From: Hyphomonas adhaerens MHS-3 | GTDB lineage: Bacteria; Pseudomonadota; Alphaproteobacteria; Caulobacterales; Hyphomonadaceae | Direction: 5' to 3' | Length of the DNA: 64,000 nucleotides | NCBI RefSeq assembly: GCF_000685235.1 | Contig: NZ_ARYH01000001.1 | Location: 2,170,001 to 2,234,000, forward strand | Shown here: positions 34,909-42,982 of the stretch, in pieces | How positions within the stretch are numbered: the first letter of the stretch is position 1 | Layout of the letters: each line of letters opens with the position of its first letter | Program-made: the position numbers and the translations under genes | The notes under the pieces: model-generated | What the model was told of the DNA's origin: nothing | What the model saw: only the letters and a program-made list of their open reading frames with translations | Databases searched by the model: none

Positions 34909-35085
34909 TCCTCCCGCTGTGGCGGCCTGAGGCGGCGTTGGATGCCTCCAGGTCGAGGCGGCGATCCTGACCGCACTCAAAAAAAATCGTCCCGGATAGC
35001 CGTAGACGGGTTGATAAATTCACAAATAGAACGGATGTTTCAATTTATTGAGACGGCCAGAGATTAGGGAAAAGGGAAACAGTCC

Positions 35086-35928
35086 ATGTTTGACGCGCCA
35101 TATGAGAGCAAGTTTGTCGATGATCCAAAAGGCAAGGTTCACTATCTGGATACCGGAGAGGGCGAAGTCGTCTTCCTGATCCAGGGTGGCGGCCCCGGCG
35201 CGTACGGCTATAGCAATTATCGCCGCAACGTCGGCCCGTTGGCTGATCAGGGGCGCCGAGTGATCACACTGGACCTTCCGGGTTTCGGAAAATCCGACAA
35301 GCGCACCGGCTATGAAGGACTCTTTGACCCGATGGCGGAAGCAGTTCTGAATATCATGGATCATGAAGGTATCGAGAAAGCGAGTTTTGTCGGGAACTCG
35401 CTCGGTGGTGGCACGTCCATGCGGTTCGCACTCGACCATCCGGATCGTGCGCATAAGCTGATTTTGATGGGCCCGGGCGGCAGCATCCCGATGACTTCGA
35501 CGTTTCCGACGGAGGGGCTGCTCCGTATGCTTACATTCTATGACGGTGAGGGGCCAACGATGGAGAAGCTTCGGAAGGTTGTTGAACTTCTTGTTTTTGA
35601 CCCATCGCAGATCTCTGACGAGTTGCTGGAAGAGCGGCTCAAAACGGCTATGGCGCCGCAGACGATGAAGGATCCGCCGCTGCGCGGTCAGGCCCATAAT
35701 CCGCGAAATGACCTTTGGCGAGAACGTCTGGATCTGCTGCCACACCCCACCCTGCTTCTCTGGGGCCGTGAGGATCGTGTTCTGCCGCTGGATGCTGCAT
35801 TCATCCTCCTGAAGACAATCCCAAATGCGGACCTTCATGTCTTCTCAAAGTGTGGACATTGGTGCCAGTGGGAGCGGGCAGACGAGTTCAACGACATTGT
35901 TGGCGCATTTCTTGACCGCCCGTACTGA
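35086..35928 (+). CDS. Meta-cleavage product hydrolase (BphD/HsaD-like)
   Basis: A 280-residue α/β hydrolase of the carbon-carbon bond hydrolase group. Oxyanion motif G-G-G-P-G-A is near residue 41, the nucleophile is Ser105 in G-N-S-L-G-G, and the triad is completed by Asp230 (R-E-D-R-V-L-P) and His258 (C-G-H-W-C-Q-W-E). The layout equals that of BphD, HsaD and CmtE. It cleaves the 2-hydroxy-6-oxo-dienoate from extradiol cleavage into 2-hydroxypenta-2,4-dienoate and a carboxylic acid. It stands next to the dioxygenase and supplies the substrate for the hydratase at 44941. Confidence 0.92.
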   Translation: MFDAPYESKFVDDPKGKVHYLDTGEGEVVFLIQGGGPGAYGYSNYRRNVGPLADQGRRVITLDLPGFGKSDKRTGYEGLFDPMAEAVLNIMDHEGIEKASFVGNSLGGGTSMRFALDHPDRAHKLILMGPGGSIPMTSTFPTEGLLRMLTFYDGEGPTMEKLRKVVELLVFDPSQISDELLEERLKTAMAPQTMKDPPLRGQAHNPRNDLWRERLDLLPHPTLLLWGREDRVLPLDAAFILLKTIPNADLHVFSKCGHWCQWERADEFNDIVGAFLDRPY

Positions 35929-36037
35929 TGGAGTGCTGCTGATCGACCGGCATTAGCCCTGAGTTTCCCTGAGCGTTGGTAAGGTGTGATGCTCAGGTCG
36001 GCTCGGCGCGAACTCCTCCCAAGCGCGCTAAGCCGTG

Positions 36038-36066
36038 GCTCCCTTCCTGAATTTCGGGAAGGGAGC
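36038..36066. terminator. Strong hairpin between hydrolase and acyl-CoA dehydrogenase
   Basis: GCTCCCTTCC (36038-36047) and GGAAGGGAGC (36057-36066) form a perfect 10-bp stem with a nine-base loop. No T-run follows. It may end or attenuate transcription from the dioxygenase-hydrolase unit before the acyl-CoA dehydrogenase at 36127. Confidence 0.55.
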
Positions 36067-36126
36067 AGTGGCCGTGAAGCCGCGCATCGGCGGAGATCTT
36101 GATTATATAAAGGGAAGGAAAATTCG

Positions 36127-37269
36127 ATGCTCGACTACAGCAGACGTACCGTATACGACGCCGATCAGGAGGCGTTTCGGGAAACCGTCCGGAAATTCTA
36201 TGCCAAGGAGGTCATTCCTCATCTCGACAGATGGGAGGAGGAAGGCGTAATCGAACCGTCCGTCATGAGGAAGTTCGGGGAGGCAGGCTTCCTTTGTCCG
36301 ACGGTACCCGAGGCATATGGCGGGCTCGGACTAGACTTCCGCTACAATGCCGTGGTTGCGGAGGAGAATTCCTACGCTGATTCAATGGTTCTCGTCACTT
36401 TGCAGTCAGATGTTGTTGTCGAATACATCGTCCACTACGGAACTGAAGAGCAGAAGCAAAAATGGCTTCCGCGTTGTGTCTCTGGCGAGACCATTCTGGC
36501 GATTGCCATGACAGAGCCCGGCGCGGGCTCTGATCTTCAGGGTATCCGGACAACGGCTGTCCGGGATGGCGATGAATATATTATCAATGGCTCGAAAACC
36601 TACATTTCAGCTGGGCAGACCTGCAATCTGGTTGTCGTCGTCGCGAAGACTGATGTGAGCGCAGGTGCAAAGGGGACGTCGCTATTTCTCGTCGAATCCG
36701 ACCGGCCAGGCTTCAAACGCGGTCGCAACCTGAACAAGATCGGCCAGAATGCCGCCGATACGTCAGAGCTATTCTTCGACAACGTTCGTGTTCCTGCAAG
36801 CAACATGCTCGGTGAAGAGAATCGTGGGTTCGTCTGTATGATGAGCCAGCTTCCTCAAGAGAGATTAAGTATTGCAATATCGTCACAGGCCATGGCGCAG
36901 CGCGCATTTGACGAAGCCGTGCGGTTTACAAGTGAAAGAACTGCATTCGGCAAGAAGGTGATTGAATTCCAGAACACGAGATTCACGCTTGCTGACCTGA
37001 AGGCGAGGCTGCAGGTTGGCTGGGCGCATCTGGACTGGGCCCTTGCGCGCCATGTCCGGAAGGAACTCACAGCTGATGAGGCAGCAGCCGCAAAATTGTT
37101 TCACACTGAATTGCTATGGGCTGTATGCGATGCGTCCCTACAGCTGCATGGCGGTGCGGGATATATGAACGAGTATCCGATTGCGAGAATATGGCGCGAT
37201 GCTCGGGTCATGCGAATCTTTGGTGGTTCGTCGGAGATCATGAAAGAGCTCATGAGCCGCACCCTTTGA
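36127..37269 (+). CDS. Acyl-CoA dehydrogenase, isovaleryl/long-chain type
   Basis: A 380-residue acyl-CoA dehydrogenase. It has T-E-P-G-A-G-S-D near residue 127 and the second flavin contact near residue 155. At the usual C-terminal catalytic spot the sequence is F-G-G-S-S-E, with Gly in place of Glu. A Glu is instead found in the L-P-Q-E-R-L-S-I-A helix near residue 245, which is where isovaleryl-CoA and long-chain enzymes carry their base. It is thus probably active on branched or long acyl-CoA. A close paralogue is at 50462, each downstream of an extradiol dioxygenase. Confidence 0.9.
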   Translation: MLDYSRRTVYDADQEAFRETVRKFYAKEVIPHLDRWEEEGVIEPSVMRKFGEAGFLCPTVPEAYGGLGLDFRYNAVVAEENSYADSMVLVTLQSDVVVEYIVHYGTEEQKQKWLPRCVSGETILAIAMTEPGAGSDLQGIRTTAVRDGDEYIINGSKTYISAGQTCNLVVVVAKTDVSAGAKGTSLFLVESDRPGFKRGRNLNKIGQNAADTSELFFDNVRVPASNMLGEENRGFVCMMSQLPQERLSIAISSQAMAQRAFDEAVRFTSERTAFGKKVIEFQNTRFTLADLKARLQVGWAHLDWALARHVRKELTADEAAAAKLFHTELLWAVCDASLQLHGGAGYMNEYPIARIWRDARVMRIFGGSSEIMKELMSRTL

Positions 37270-37392
37270 TCTAGCTCGCTTGGGTCAGCCGGTCGGTGGG
37301 GGGCGCTATGAGCGGACGGGCCTCGGTGTTCGACCCTACTTTCCAATATGGTTTTGCTCTACGCATAAGGCGCGTGCGCAAGGGCGTATTCA

Positions 37393-37429
37393 CTGTCTGG
37401 CCCTTCACGGTTCGGGAAGGACCAGACAG
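37393..37429. terminator. Long hairpin
   Basis: CTGTCTGG (37393-37400) pairs with CCAGACAG (37422-37429); inside, after one C/A mismatch, CCTTC pairs with GAAGG, loop nine bases. There is no T-run. It may be a factor-dependent terminator or an RNA element. Confidence 0.45.
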
Positions 37430-37524
37430 CGGGCTTGAGGCAATATGGCTTCCAACGGTTCCATGAGGACGAATGCACATGAGTGTCATTTGGAGAATCG
37501 TGCGCCTCGGCGAGGCCTTAACCC

Positions 37525-37550
37525 TTGACCTAAAACAAATGAACTAATAT
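37525..37550 (+). promoter_or_regulatory. Promoter with AT-rich motif before paired acyl-CoA dehydrogenases
   Basis: TTGACC then TAAAACAAATGAAC then TAATAT. The stretch is closely matched at 52483-52500 (TTGATCTAAAACAACTGC), upstream of an MFS gene, and in outline at 13128. Confidence 0.45.
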
Positions 37551-37646
37551 CTGCGTAGGTGACGCCGCTGCCTATTGAGTAAGCGCTGGGATGTCGCGCT
37601 TTTGGCAAATACGGCAAGGTGCACCATATTTTGAAAGGGCCATGGA

Positions 37647-38861
37647 ATGGATTTCAATTTGCCGGGAGAGGATGACCCGCGGCGTATCAAGGTTCGCAAG
37701 TGGTTTGAGGAAAATCCCAATCCGACCTATGCCCAACTTGCGAAGCAGGGGTGGACAGCGTCCAATTGGCCTGAACCTTGGGGCGTTGGCGCTGACGCCG
37801 AAATGCAATGGATCATCGATGAGGAAATCGTACGCGCTGGCCTAGAACTACCGTACACGATCAATGCCATCGCGCTGAACCAGTGTGGACAGTCGCTCCT
37901 GAACTATGGAACGGAGGCGCAACGCCAGAAATTCCTGCCGGGCGCGCTGGCCTGTGAAGAAATCTGGTGCATGCTCTTCTCCGAGCCGTCTGGCGGATCG
38001 GATTTGGGGGCGTTGCGGACCACAGCGCGCCGTGAGGGCGACCATTATGTCGTGAACGGCCACAAGATCTGGACCTCCGTGGCCGATCATGCGTCGGTTG
38101 GTGTGCTTGTGGCCCGGACAGATGCGAGCAAGCCCAAGCATTCGGGACTCAGCATGTTCCTGATCGATATGAAAAGCCCCGGCGTGACGGTTAACCCGAT
38201 CATCGACATGACGGGCAATAAGAATGAGTACAATGAGGTATTTCTGGACAATGTGAAGGTCCCGGCAGATGCCCTTCTGGGCCAAGAAGGTGAAGGCTGG
38301 AAGCTGACGATGGAGCAGCTTCAGACCGAGCGCGTGGGGATGACTAAACCAGGTGTGGTATGGGGAATGGGTCCTACGGCTCGCGACCTTATGAATGGAT
38401 TGATCGAGACGGGGCGGATTCGCGATCCGCTTCTTCGCGACGAAGCGGCCAAGCTCTATATTGAAGGCGAAATTCTGCGTCTCCTGACCTACAGAAATAT
38501 GACCAGTCGCATCAACGGAACGCCCGCTGGATTTGAGGGGAGTGCCGGGAAGATGCTATCCTCTCCTCACGGACAGAGGATGGCGGATCTCGCCAAGCGA
38601 TCACAAGGAGTGTCGGGCATGATCCGGAACCCGGATGTCCTTCCGTTGCCTGAGAAAAAATGGGGAATGTTCTCCAATTGGGACTACGCCTATTGGTTCT
38701 CGCCCGCCAATACACTTGGCGTTGGGACGCAAGAGGTGCTCTTGAATGTCGTTGCAGAGCGCGTGCTCGGATTGCCTCGCGAGTCTGACCCGACAGCGAA
38801 GGTGCCATTTTCGGAAATTTCAAACACGTCCGCAAAGGCGGCAAAACAGGTGCGGCAATGA
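37647..38861 (+). CDS. Acyl-CoA dehydrogenase, large FadE-type subunit
   Basis: A 404-residue acyl-CoA dehydrogenase of the long FadE-like class common in steroid and terpenoid degraders. It has W-N-W-P-x-x-W-G-like N-terminal sequence (N-W-P-E-P-W-G near residue 48), the flavin motif S-E-P-S-G-G-S-D near residue 113, a Glu in the L-Q-T-E-R-V-G helix near 232, and G-V-G-T-Q-E near residue 360 at the C-terminus. Its stop overlaps the ATG of the next acyl-CoA dehydrogenase by four bases, the pattern of obligate heteromeric enzymes such as ChsE1-ChsE2. It likely carries the active site of that pair (inference). Confidence 0.9.
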   Translation: MDFNLPGEDDPRRIKVRKWFEENPNPTYAQLAKQGWTASNWPEPWGVGADAEMQWIIDEEIVRAGLELPYTINAIALNQCGQSLLNYGTEAQRQKFLPGALACEEIWCMLFSEPSGGSDLGALRTTARREGDHYVVNGHKIWTSVADHASVGVLVARTDASKPKHSGLSMFLIDMKSPGVTVNPIIDMTGNKNEYNEVFLDNVKVPADALLGQEGEGWKLTMEQLQTERVGMTKPGVVWGMGPTARDLMNGLIETGRIRDPLLRDEAAKLYIEGEILRLLTYRNMTSRINGTPAGFEGSAGKMLSSPHGQRMADLAKRSQGVSGMIRNPDVLPLPEKKWGMFSNWDYAYWFSPANTLGVGTQEVLLNVVAERVLGLPRESDPTAKVPFSEISNTSAKAAKQVRQ

Positions 38862-39970
38862 ATTTTGCATTGAGTGAAGATCATGAGTTCTTGAGGGATT
38901 CCGCCTCAAAGTTCGTTGACGAACAGGTCGACCTTTCTCCACTGCTGCGGCCCGGGGCGGATGTAACAGATGCGGGCTATGATCAGCTCTGGAGCAGGAT
39001 CTCGGAGCTCGGTTGGAGCGCGATAACCGTGCCCGAGGTCTATGGCGGGTTGGGTATGAGCTACATTGATCTTGTCATGATTGTCGGTGAAACCGGCCGG
39101 ACGCTCGCGCCGTGTCCGCTCTTCGGCACGCTCGCTGGTGCGTGGTCGATTGAGGCGGCGGGGTCTGAGGCCCAGAAGATGGCGCTGCTGCCAAAGCTGG
39201 CGGAAGGCATGACGCTCGCGCTCGCTGTAGCAGATGAAAGCGGCTCGTACGACAATATGGCAACAGATGTTCATGCTACGCCGTCTGCTGATGGATATGT
39301 ACTGTCGGGAACAAAATCGTTCGTCGTTGATGCGGCATCGGCAGACAAGATCATTGTTTCCGCCCTGATCGACGATCGGAAGGACTACTTCATCGTCGAT
39401 GCGAATGCGGCCGGAATTGCAATCGAGATCCTGCAATGGCGCGATATCACCCGCCAGGTTTGCAGGGTGGAACTGGATAACGTGTCAGCGGAGCGCCTGG
39501 AGGCAAGCAGCGAAAATGTATGGCCGTGGGTTCGTGACCGGCTTTATCTGGTCCTGGCTGCAGAAAGTGCTGCGGGTATCCGGACCGCTCTGAATGACGC
39601 TGTGGCGTACGCAAAGGAGCGGATTGCATTTGGAAAGCCAATCGGTGCGTTTCAGGCCATCAAGCACCAGCTCGCCAATCTTGCGGGTGCGGCTGAAGGC
39701 GCCAATGCGATGGTGCAATATGCGGCCTGGAGCCTTTCAGAGAATGATGAGCGTGGCCCTCTCGCAGCGGCCATGGCTCAGAGCTATGCCAGTGAACAGT
39801 ATCGCGAAGCGACGCACCGCAACATTCAGGTCTTCGGGGCCATTGGCTTCACCTGGGAAATGAAGAACCATCTCTACTACAAGCGGGCGCGATGCAATGC
39901 CGAGCTGCTGGGGGCGCCTGCTTCTCAGCGTGAGCAGGTTGTCCGTTTTCTTGAGGAGCAGGCGGCGTAG
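38858..39970 (+). CDS. Acyl-CoA dehydrogenase, small partner subunit
   Basis: A 370-residue acyl-CoA dehydrogenase-fold protein. The flavin motif is degenerate (A-D-E-S-G-S-Y-D near residue 125), no Glu is seen in the helix where its partner has one, and the C-terminal catalytic segment reads A-E-L-L-G-A-P. It keeps the R-I-A-F-G-K motif. These losses fit a structural subunit of an α2β2 acyl-CoA dehydrogenase with the product of the overlapping upstream gene. A strong hairpin terminator follows 25 bp after the stop. Confidence 0.87.
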   Translation: MNFALSEDHEFLRDSASKFVDEQVDLSPLLRPGADVTDAGYDQLWSRISELGWSAITVPEVYGGLGMSYIDLVMIVGETGRTLAPCPLFGTLAGAWSIEAAGSEAQKMALLPKLAEGMTLALAVADESGSYDNMATDVHATPSADGYVLSGTKSFVVDAASADKIIVSALIDDRKDYFIVDANAAGIAIEILQWRDITRQVCRVELDNVSAERLEASSENVWPWVRDRLYLVLAAESAAGIRTALNDAVAYAKERIAFGKPIGAFQAIKHQLANLAGAAEGANAMVQYAAWSLSENDERGPLAAAMAQSYASEQYREATHRNIQVFGAIGFTWEMKNHLYYKRARCNAELLGAPASQREQVVRFLEEQAA

Positions 39971-39994
39971 AGGTCTAAGTCCGTAAGAATGGAG

Positions 39995-40020
39995 GGGAGG
40001 GGCGTTGCGATTCCCCTCCC
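39995..40020. terminator. Bidirectional terminator
   Basis: GGGAGGGG (39995-40002) and CCCCTCCC (40013-40020) form a perfect eight-bp G-C stem with a ten-base loop, between the convergent acyl-CoA dehydrogenase (stop 39970) and GntR (stop 40082) genes. Confidence 0.65.
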
Positions 40021-40081
40021 TTGCTACTCTCGAACTGTGCGCTGCAATGCGTCTTTGTCTTTGCTCGGCTCAGAACCTGAC

Positions 40082-40807
40082 TCAGGCCTTGGCATTAATG
40101 GGTTCAAGATTCAGCGAGTGGAGGTTCTGGGACTTCGCGACGATATAGTCGTGTAGAACGCTCATGTGCGCATTCATTGCCGCTGAGGCTGCCTCGCTGT
40201 CGCGACGCCTTATCTGACCAAGTACTTCCCTGCGCATGCTGACAAGGTCCGTCAGATAGTCCGGTTTAAGCGCGAGAAGGATCTGAGCGATAACCTCCGA
40301 AAGGGACTCAATCATGACCGTCAGTACATCATTCTTTGCTGCGGTCCCAAGCAGGGCATAAAATTGCATGATTTCGGAAATCGAGGTCTCGACGTCTTCA
40401 GCTTGCAGGGCGAGGCGCATCCGCTCGATATTGTTTTCGATTGCGAGGAAGTCTTCTTCCGTGCCGCGCTCGCAGGCCAGTCTCACCGCCTGATCCAGGA
40501 GGCATTTGCGTGTTTCGGTCAGCTGATCGAGCGACAGCCGTCCAAGGAACACAAGGTCATTCACCGTACGTGAAACCGCCCGTCCGTCGCCCTCACGAAT
40601 AAAGGCGCCGCCGCTCGTTCCTTTCCGGAATTCCAGTACACCAGAGTTCTCAAGTGCGCGCAGTGCCTCGCGTACAACCGGTCTACCGACACCAAGCTGG
40701 GCAGCAAGGTCCCGCTCGGACGGGAGCTTATCACCAGGCTTGAGTTTGCCGTGCATCAACTCGCGGCGGATGGAGTTGTAGACTTCTTCAAAGAGACGCA
40801 GGGTCAT
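40082..40807 (-). CDS. GntR-family regulator, FCD (FadR) subfamily
   Basis: A 241-residue regulator. The winged helix-turn-helix at residues 1-70 contains L-P-S-E-R-D-L-A-A-Q-L-G-V-G-R-P and R-E-A-L-R-A-L. The C-terminal helical FCD domain follows, with metal-site residues of the usual D-x3-R and H pattern (H-M-S-V-L-H near the end). It is divergent from the Rieske oxygenase operon, and the intergenic region holds a perfect ATTGGTAATACCAAT palindrome, typical of FCD-GntR operators (TTGGT-Nx-ACCAA). It should repress that operon and the extradiol dioxygenase at 33997 until a pathway compound binds. Confidence 0.9.
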   Translation of the reverse strand: MTLRLFEEVYNSIRRELMHGKLKPGDKLPSERDLAAQLGVGRPVVREALRALENSGVLEFRKGTSGGAFIREGDGRAVSRTVNDLVFLGRLSLDQLTETRKCLLDQAVRLACERGTEEDFLAIENNIERMRLALQAEDVETSISEIMQFYALLGTAAKNDVLTVMIESLSEVIAQILLALKPDYLTDLVSMRREVLGQIRRRDSEAASAAMNAHMSVLHDYIVAKSQNLHSLNLEPINAKA

Positions 40808-40961
40808 GTTGGATCCGTGTTCGAATCAGCCTGCCGACGGCAGGGCAGTGATATCCGATGGTTGTGCCTGCCCAAATGGACATTGCCAACCCATTCATCC
40901 GGGCGCGCCATGGGGCGGAGATTGACGCGCAATCGGCAAGATGTAAAACATATATTTTAGT

Positions 40962-41004
40962 TTGACAGAGGGTGTCGTCAGTCATATTTATTGGTAATAC
41001 CAAT
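40962..41004 (+). promoter_or_regulatory. Rieske operon promoter with GntR operator
   Basis: TTGACA (40962-40967), 17 bp, TATTTA (40985-40990), and the palindrome ATTGGTAATACCAAT (40990-41004) directly over the start of transcription. A repressor bound there would block the polymerase. The leader to the ATG at 41108 is about 110 bases and has no ORF. The same operator is at 33892. Confidence 0.75.
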
Positions 41005-41107
41005 GGGTGGGCGCTTCAAGTCGTATCGGACCTCAGCTGCGTCGTGACAATTGGGAAGACAAGGCTCCCGCCAGCACCCGGACGGAGCCAGGCGAAGGAG
41101 GATTGAA

Positions 41108-42397
41108 ATGCCGGATACATTGGCCTCGCAAGATAAAACGCAGGGAACGTCTCTGATTGTCGATGACCGTGAGGGTGGGCTGTTCAGGGTCAACCGTCAG
41201 GCATTTCTTGACGACGAAATCCTGGAGCAGGAACGGGATAAGATCTTCAATCGCTGCTGGCTGTTTCTTGGTCATGCATCGGAACTGCCAAATCCGAACG
41301 ACTTCGTTACACGTAACGTCGGCGGGAAGGAGCTCATCTTCAACCGGGATCGCAAGGGCGAATATCATGCCTTCCTGAACACATGCCCGCACCGGGGAGC
41401 AATGGTCGAGCGGCAGGAATTCGGCAATGCGCTGGGCTTCAAATGCTTCTATCACGGCTGGGCATTCAATAATAATGGCAACTACGCCACGCGCCATCAG
41501 CCAGGTGTTTACCCAGAAGATTTCAATGGGGATGGCTGCGCGAATCTCGTGCCGGTTAAACTGCAGCAGTATCGCGACTTCTTCTTCGTGAACTATGACA
41601 ACGGAGCGAATTCCCTCGAATCGTATCTGGCCGACTCGAGGATGATTCTTGATCTGATCGATGAGCACGGGCCGAATGGCATGGAAGTCGTGGGCGGTGC
41701 TCAAAAATACAGCATACGTTCCAACTGGAAGCTCCTTATGGAGAACAGTTACGATGGCTACCATGCGCTGGATACGCACGAGACCTATTTCAAATACCTG
41801 ACGGATGCCATCGGCGGGCCCGCGGAAATGCCGAAGGTCACGAATGTCATGAACCTTGGCAATGGTCATGCCTCGATCGAAGGTGATGCGCCCTGGGGGC
41901 GCCCTGTGGCCAAGTGGATCCCGGCATGGGGCGAGAAGGCGAAGACGGAGATCGAGGAGATCAAGCGCGAAGTTGTTAGCCGCGTTGGCGAGGAGCGAGC
42001 TGGTCGCATTTGTCAACTTGGCCGGAACACCGGCATATTCCCCAATCTCGTTATAAACGATATTATGGCGATCACGATCAGAACATTCTATCCCGTTGAG
42101 CCGGGCTTGATGGATGTCACTGCTTGGGCGCTCGGGGTGAAAGGGGAGTCGCGTGATTTCCGCAAACGCCGTCTGGATAATTTCCTTGAATTTCTAGGGC
42201 CGGGTGGGTTTGCAACGCCTGACGATGTTGAAGCCTTGGAGTCCGCCTATCGTGGCTACGCTGCTTACAAGCTCGCCCCTTGGAATGACATTTCCCGAGG
42301 GATGTCGAGGGCCGACGGCGAGCCGTTCAAGGCCGACGATGAAGAACAGATGCGCTGCTTCTGGCGTGAGTGGGACCGCAGAATGGGGGCAGAATAA
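41108..42397 (+). CDS. Rieske ring-hydroxylating oxygenase, alpha subunit
   Basis: A 429-residue oxygenase subunit. The ATG at 41108 has an AGGAGG site eight bases away. The Rieske 2Fe-2S site is Cys93, His95, Cys113 and His116 (C-P-H and C-F-Y-H). The mononuclear iron site has His219 and His224 in the G-Y-H-A-L-D-T-H stretch. The size and a separate small subunit place it with benzoate, toluate and p-cumate type dioxygenases. It should add O2 to an aromatic acid, forming a cis-dihydrodiol or hydroxylated product. The beta gene overlaps its stop (TAATG). No ferredoxin reductase is nearby; a ferredoxin is at 50033. Confidence 0.92.
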   Translation: MPDTLASQDKTQGTSLIVDDREGGLFRVNRQAFLDDEILEQERDKIFNRCWLFLGHASELPNPNDFVTRNVGGKELIFNRDRKGEYHAFLNTCPHRGAMVERQEFGNALGFKCFYHGWAFNNNGNYATRHQPGVYPEDFNGDGCANLVPVKLQQYRDFFFVNYDNGANSLESYLADSRMILDLIDEHGPNGMEVVGGAQKYSIRSNWKLLMENSYDGYHALDTHETYFKYLTDAIGGPAEMPKVTNVMNLGNGHASIEGDAPWGRPVAKWIPAWGEKAKTEIEEIKREVVSRVGEERAGRICQLGRNTGIFPNLVINDIMAITIRTFYPVEPGLMDVTAWALGVKGESRDFRKRRLDNFLEFLGPGGFATPDDVEALESAYRGYAAYKLAPWNDISRGMSRADGEPFKADDEEQMRCFWREWDRRMGAE

Positions 42398-42918
42398 TGT
42401 CAGTCCAAAATCAAAAGGTGAGTGCAGGTACCGAACATGTCTTGGCGCGATCAGTATATGAGGAATTCCTCTACGAGGAAGCGGCCATGCTTGATGAATG
42501 GCGGCTCGATGAATGGTTGGCGTTGTTCACCGAGGAGTCTGTTTATGAAGTGCCTCGGGCCGGCGCCAAGGATTCTGCTGATTCCTCCGAGGATCTCTTT
42601 TACATCGCCGATAACTATTTCCGGCTTGGGCATCGTGTGAAGCGCATGCTGGACAAGGCCGCCCATGCGGAGTGGCCAAGATCCGTGCAGTCGCACATGA
42701 TTTCAAACGTACGGATTACAGGAAGCGACGAGAAGGGCGTGCATGTCACCTGCCGGTTCATTACGCACCGGGCGAAAAATGATGTGACAGACACCTATGC
42801 CGGCCATCACAACTATATCTTGAAGATGGTAAACGGAGAACTCCGGATCATTTCGAAACGGTCGTTCATTGCATCCGACAGTCTGAGAGAACAGGGCAAG
42901 GTCACAATCATCCTATAG
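42397..42918 (+). CDS. Aromatic-ring-hydroxylating dioxygenase, beta subunit
   Basis: A 173-residue protein of the SnoaL/NTF2-fold beta-subunit family. The ATG at 42397 overlaps the alpha stop by one base. The E-E-A-A-M-L-D-E-W-R-L-D-E-W-L-A-L-F-T stretch near residue 20 is characteristic, followed by the H-R-V-K-R-M and R-S-V-Q-S-H segments and the final S-K-R-S-F motif. It packs against the alpha subunit to form an α3β3 enzyme and has no redox centre. It is followed by the decarboxylase-like gene after 64 bp. Confidence 0.92.
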   Translation: MSVQNQKVSAGTEHVLARSVYEEFLYEEAAMLDEWRLDEWLALFTEESVYEVPRAGAKDSADSSEDLFYIADNYFRLGHRVKRMLDKAAHAEWPRSVQSHMISNVRITGSDEKGVHVTCRFITHRAKNDVTDTYAGHHNYILKMVNGELRIISKRSFIASDSLREQGKVTIIL

Positions 42919-42982
42919 CATAGCTGCACACTGATTTTGCGTTGGATGCTTCGGCCCCTGAACGAATCGACGGAGACTGCAT

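Larger units (their letters stand above)
37270..37646. other. 377-bp intergenic region
   Basis: No gene is visible. The left two-thirds holds GC-rich sequence with a strong hairpin at 37393-37429. The right third has the promoter TTGACC at 37525-37530 followed by the AT-rich motif CAAATGAACTAATAT (37536-37550), about 100 bp before the next gene. Confidence 0.6.

Noticed and set aside
41033..42016. A 327-codon minus-strand open frame
   Set aside because: Antisense to the Rieske alpha gene, which has all its metal ligands; the minus frame shows no domain.
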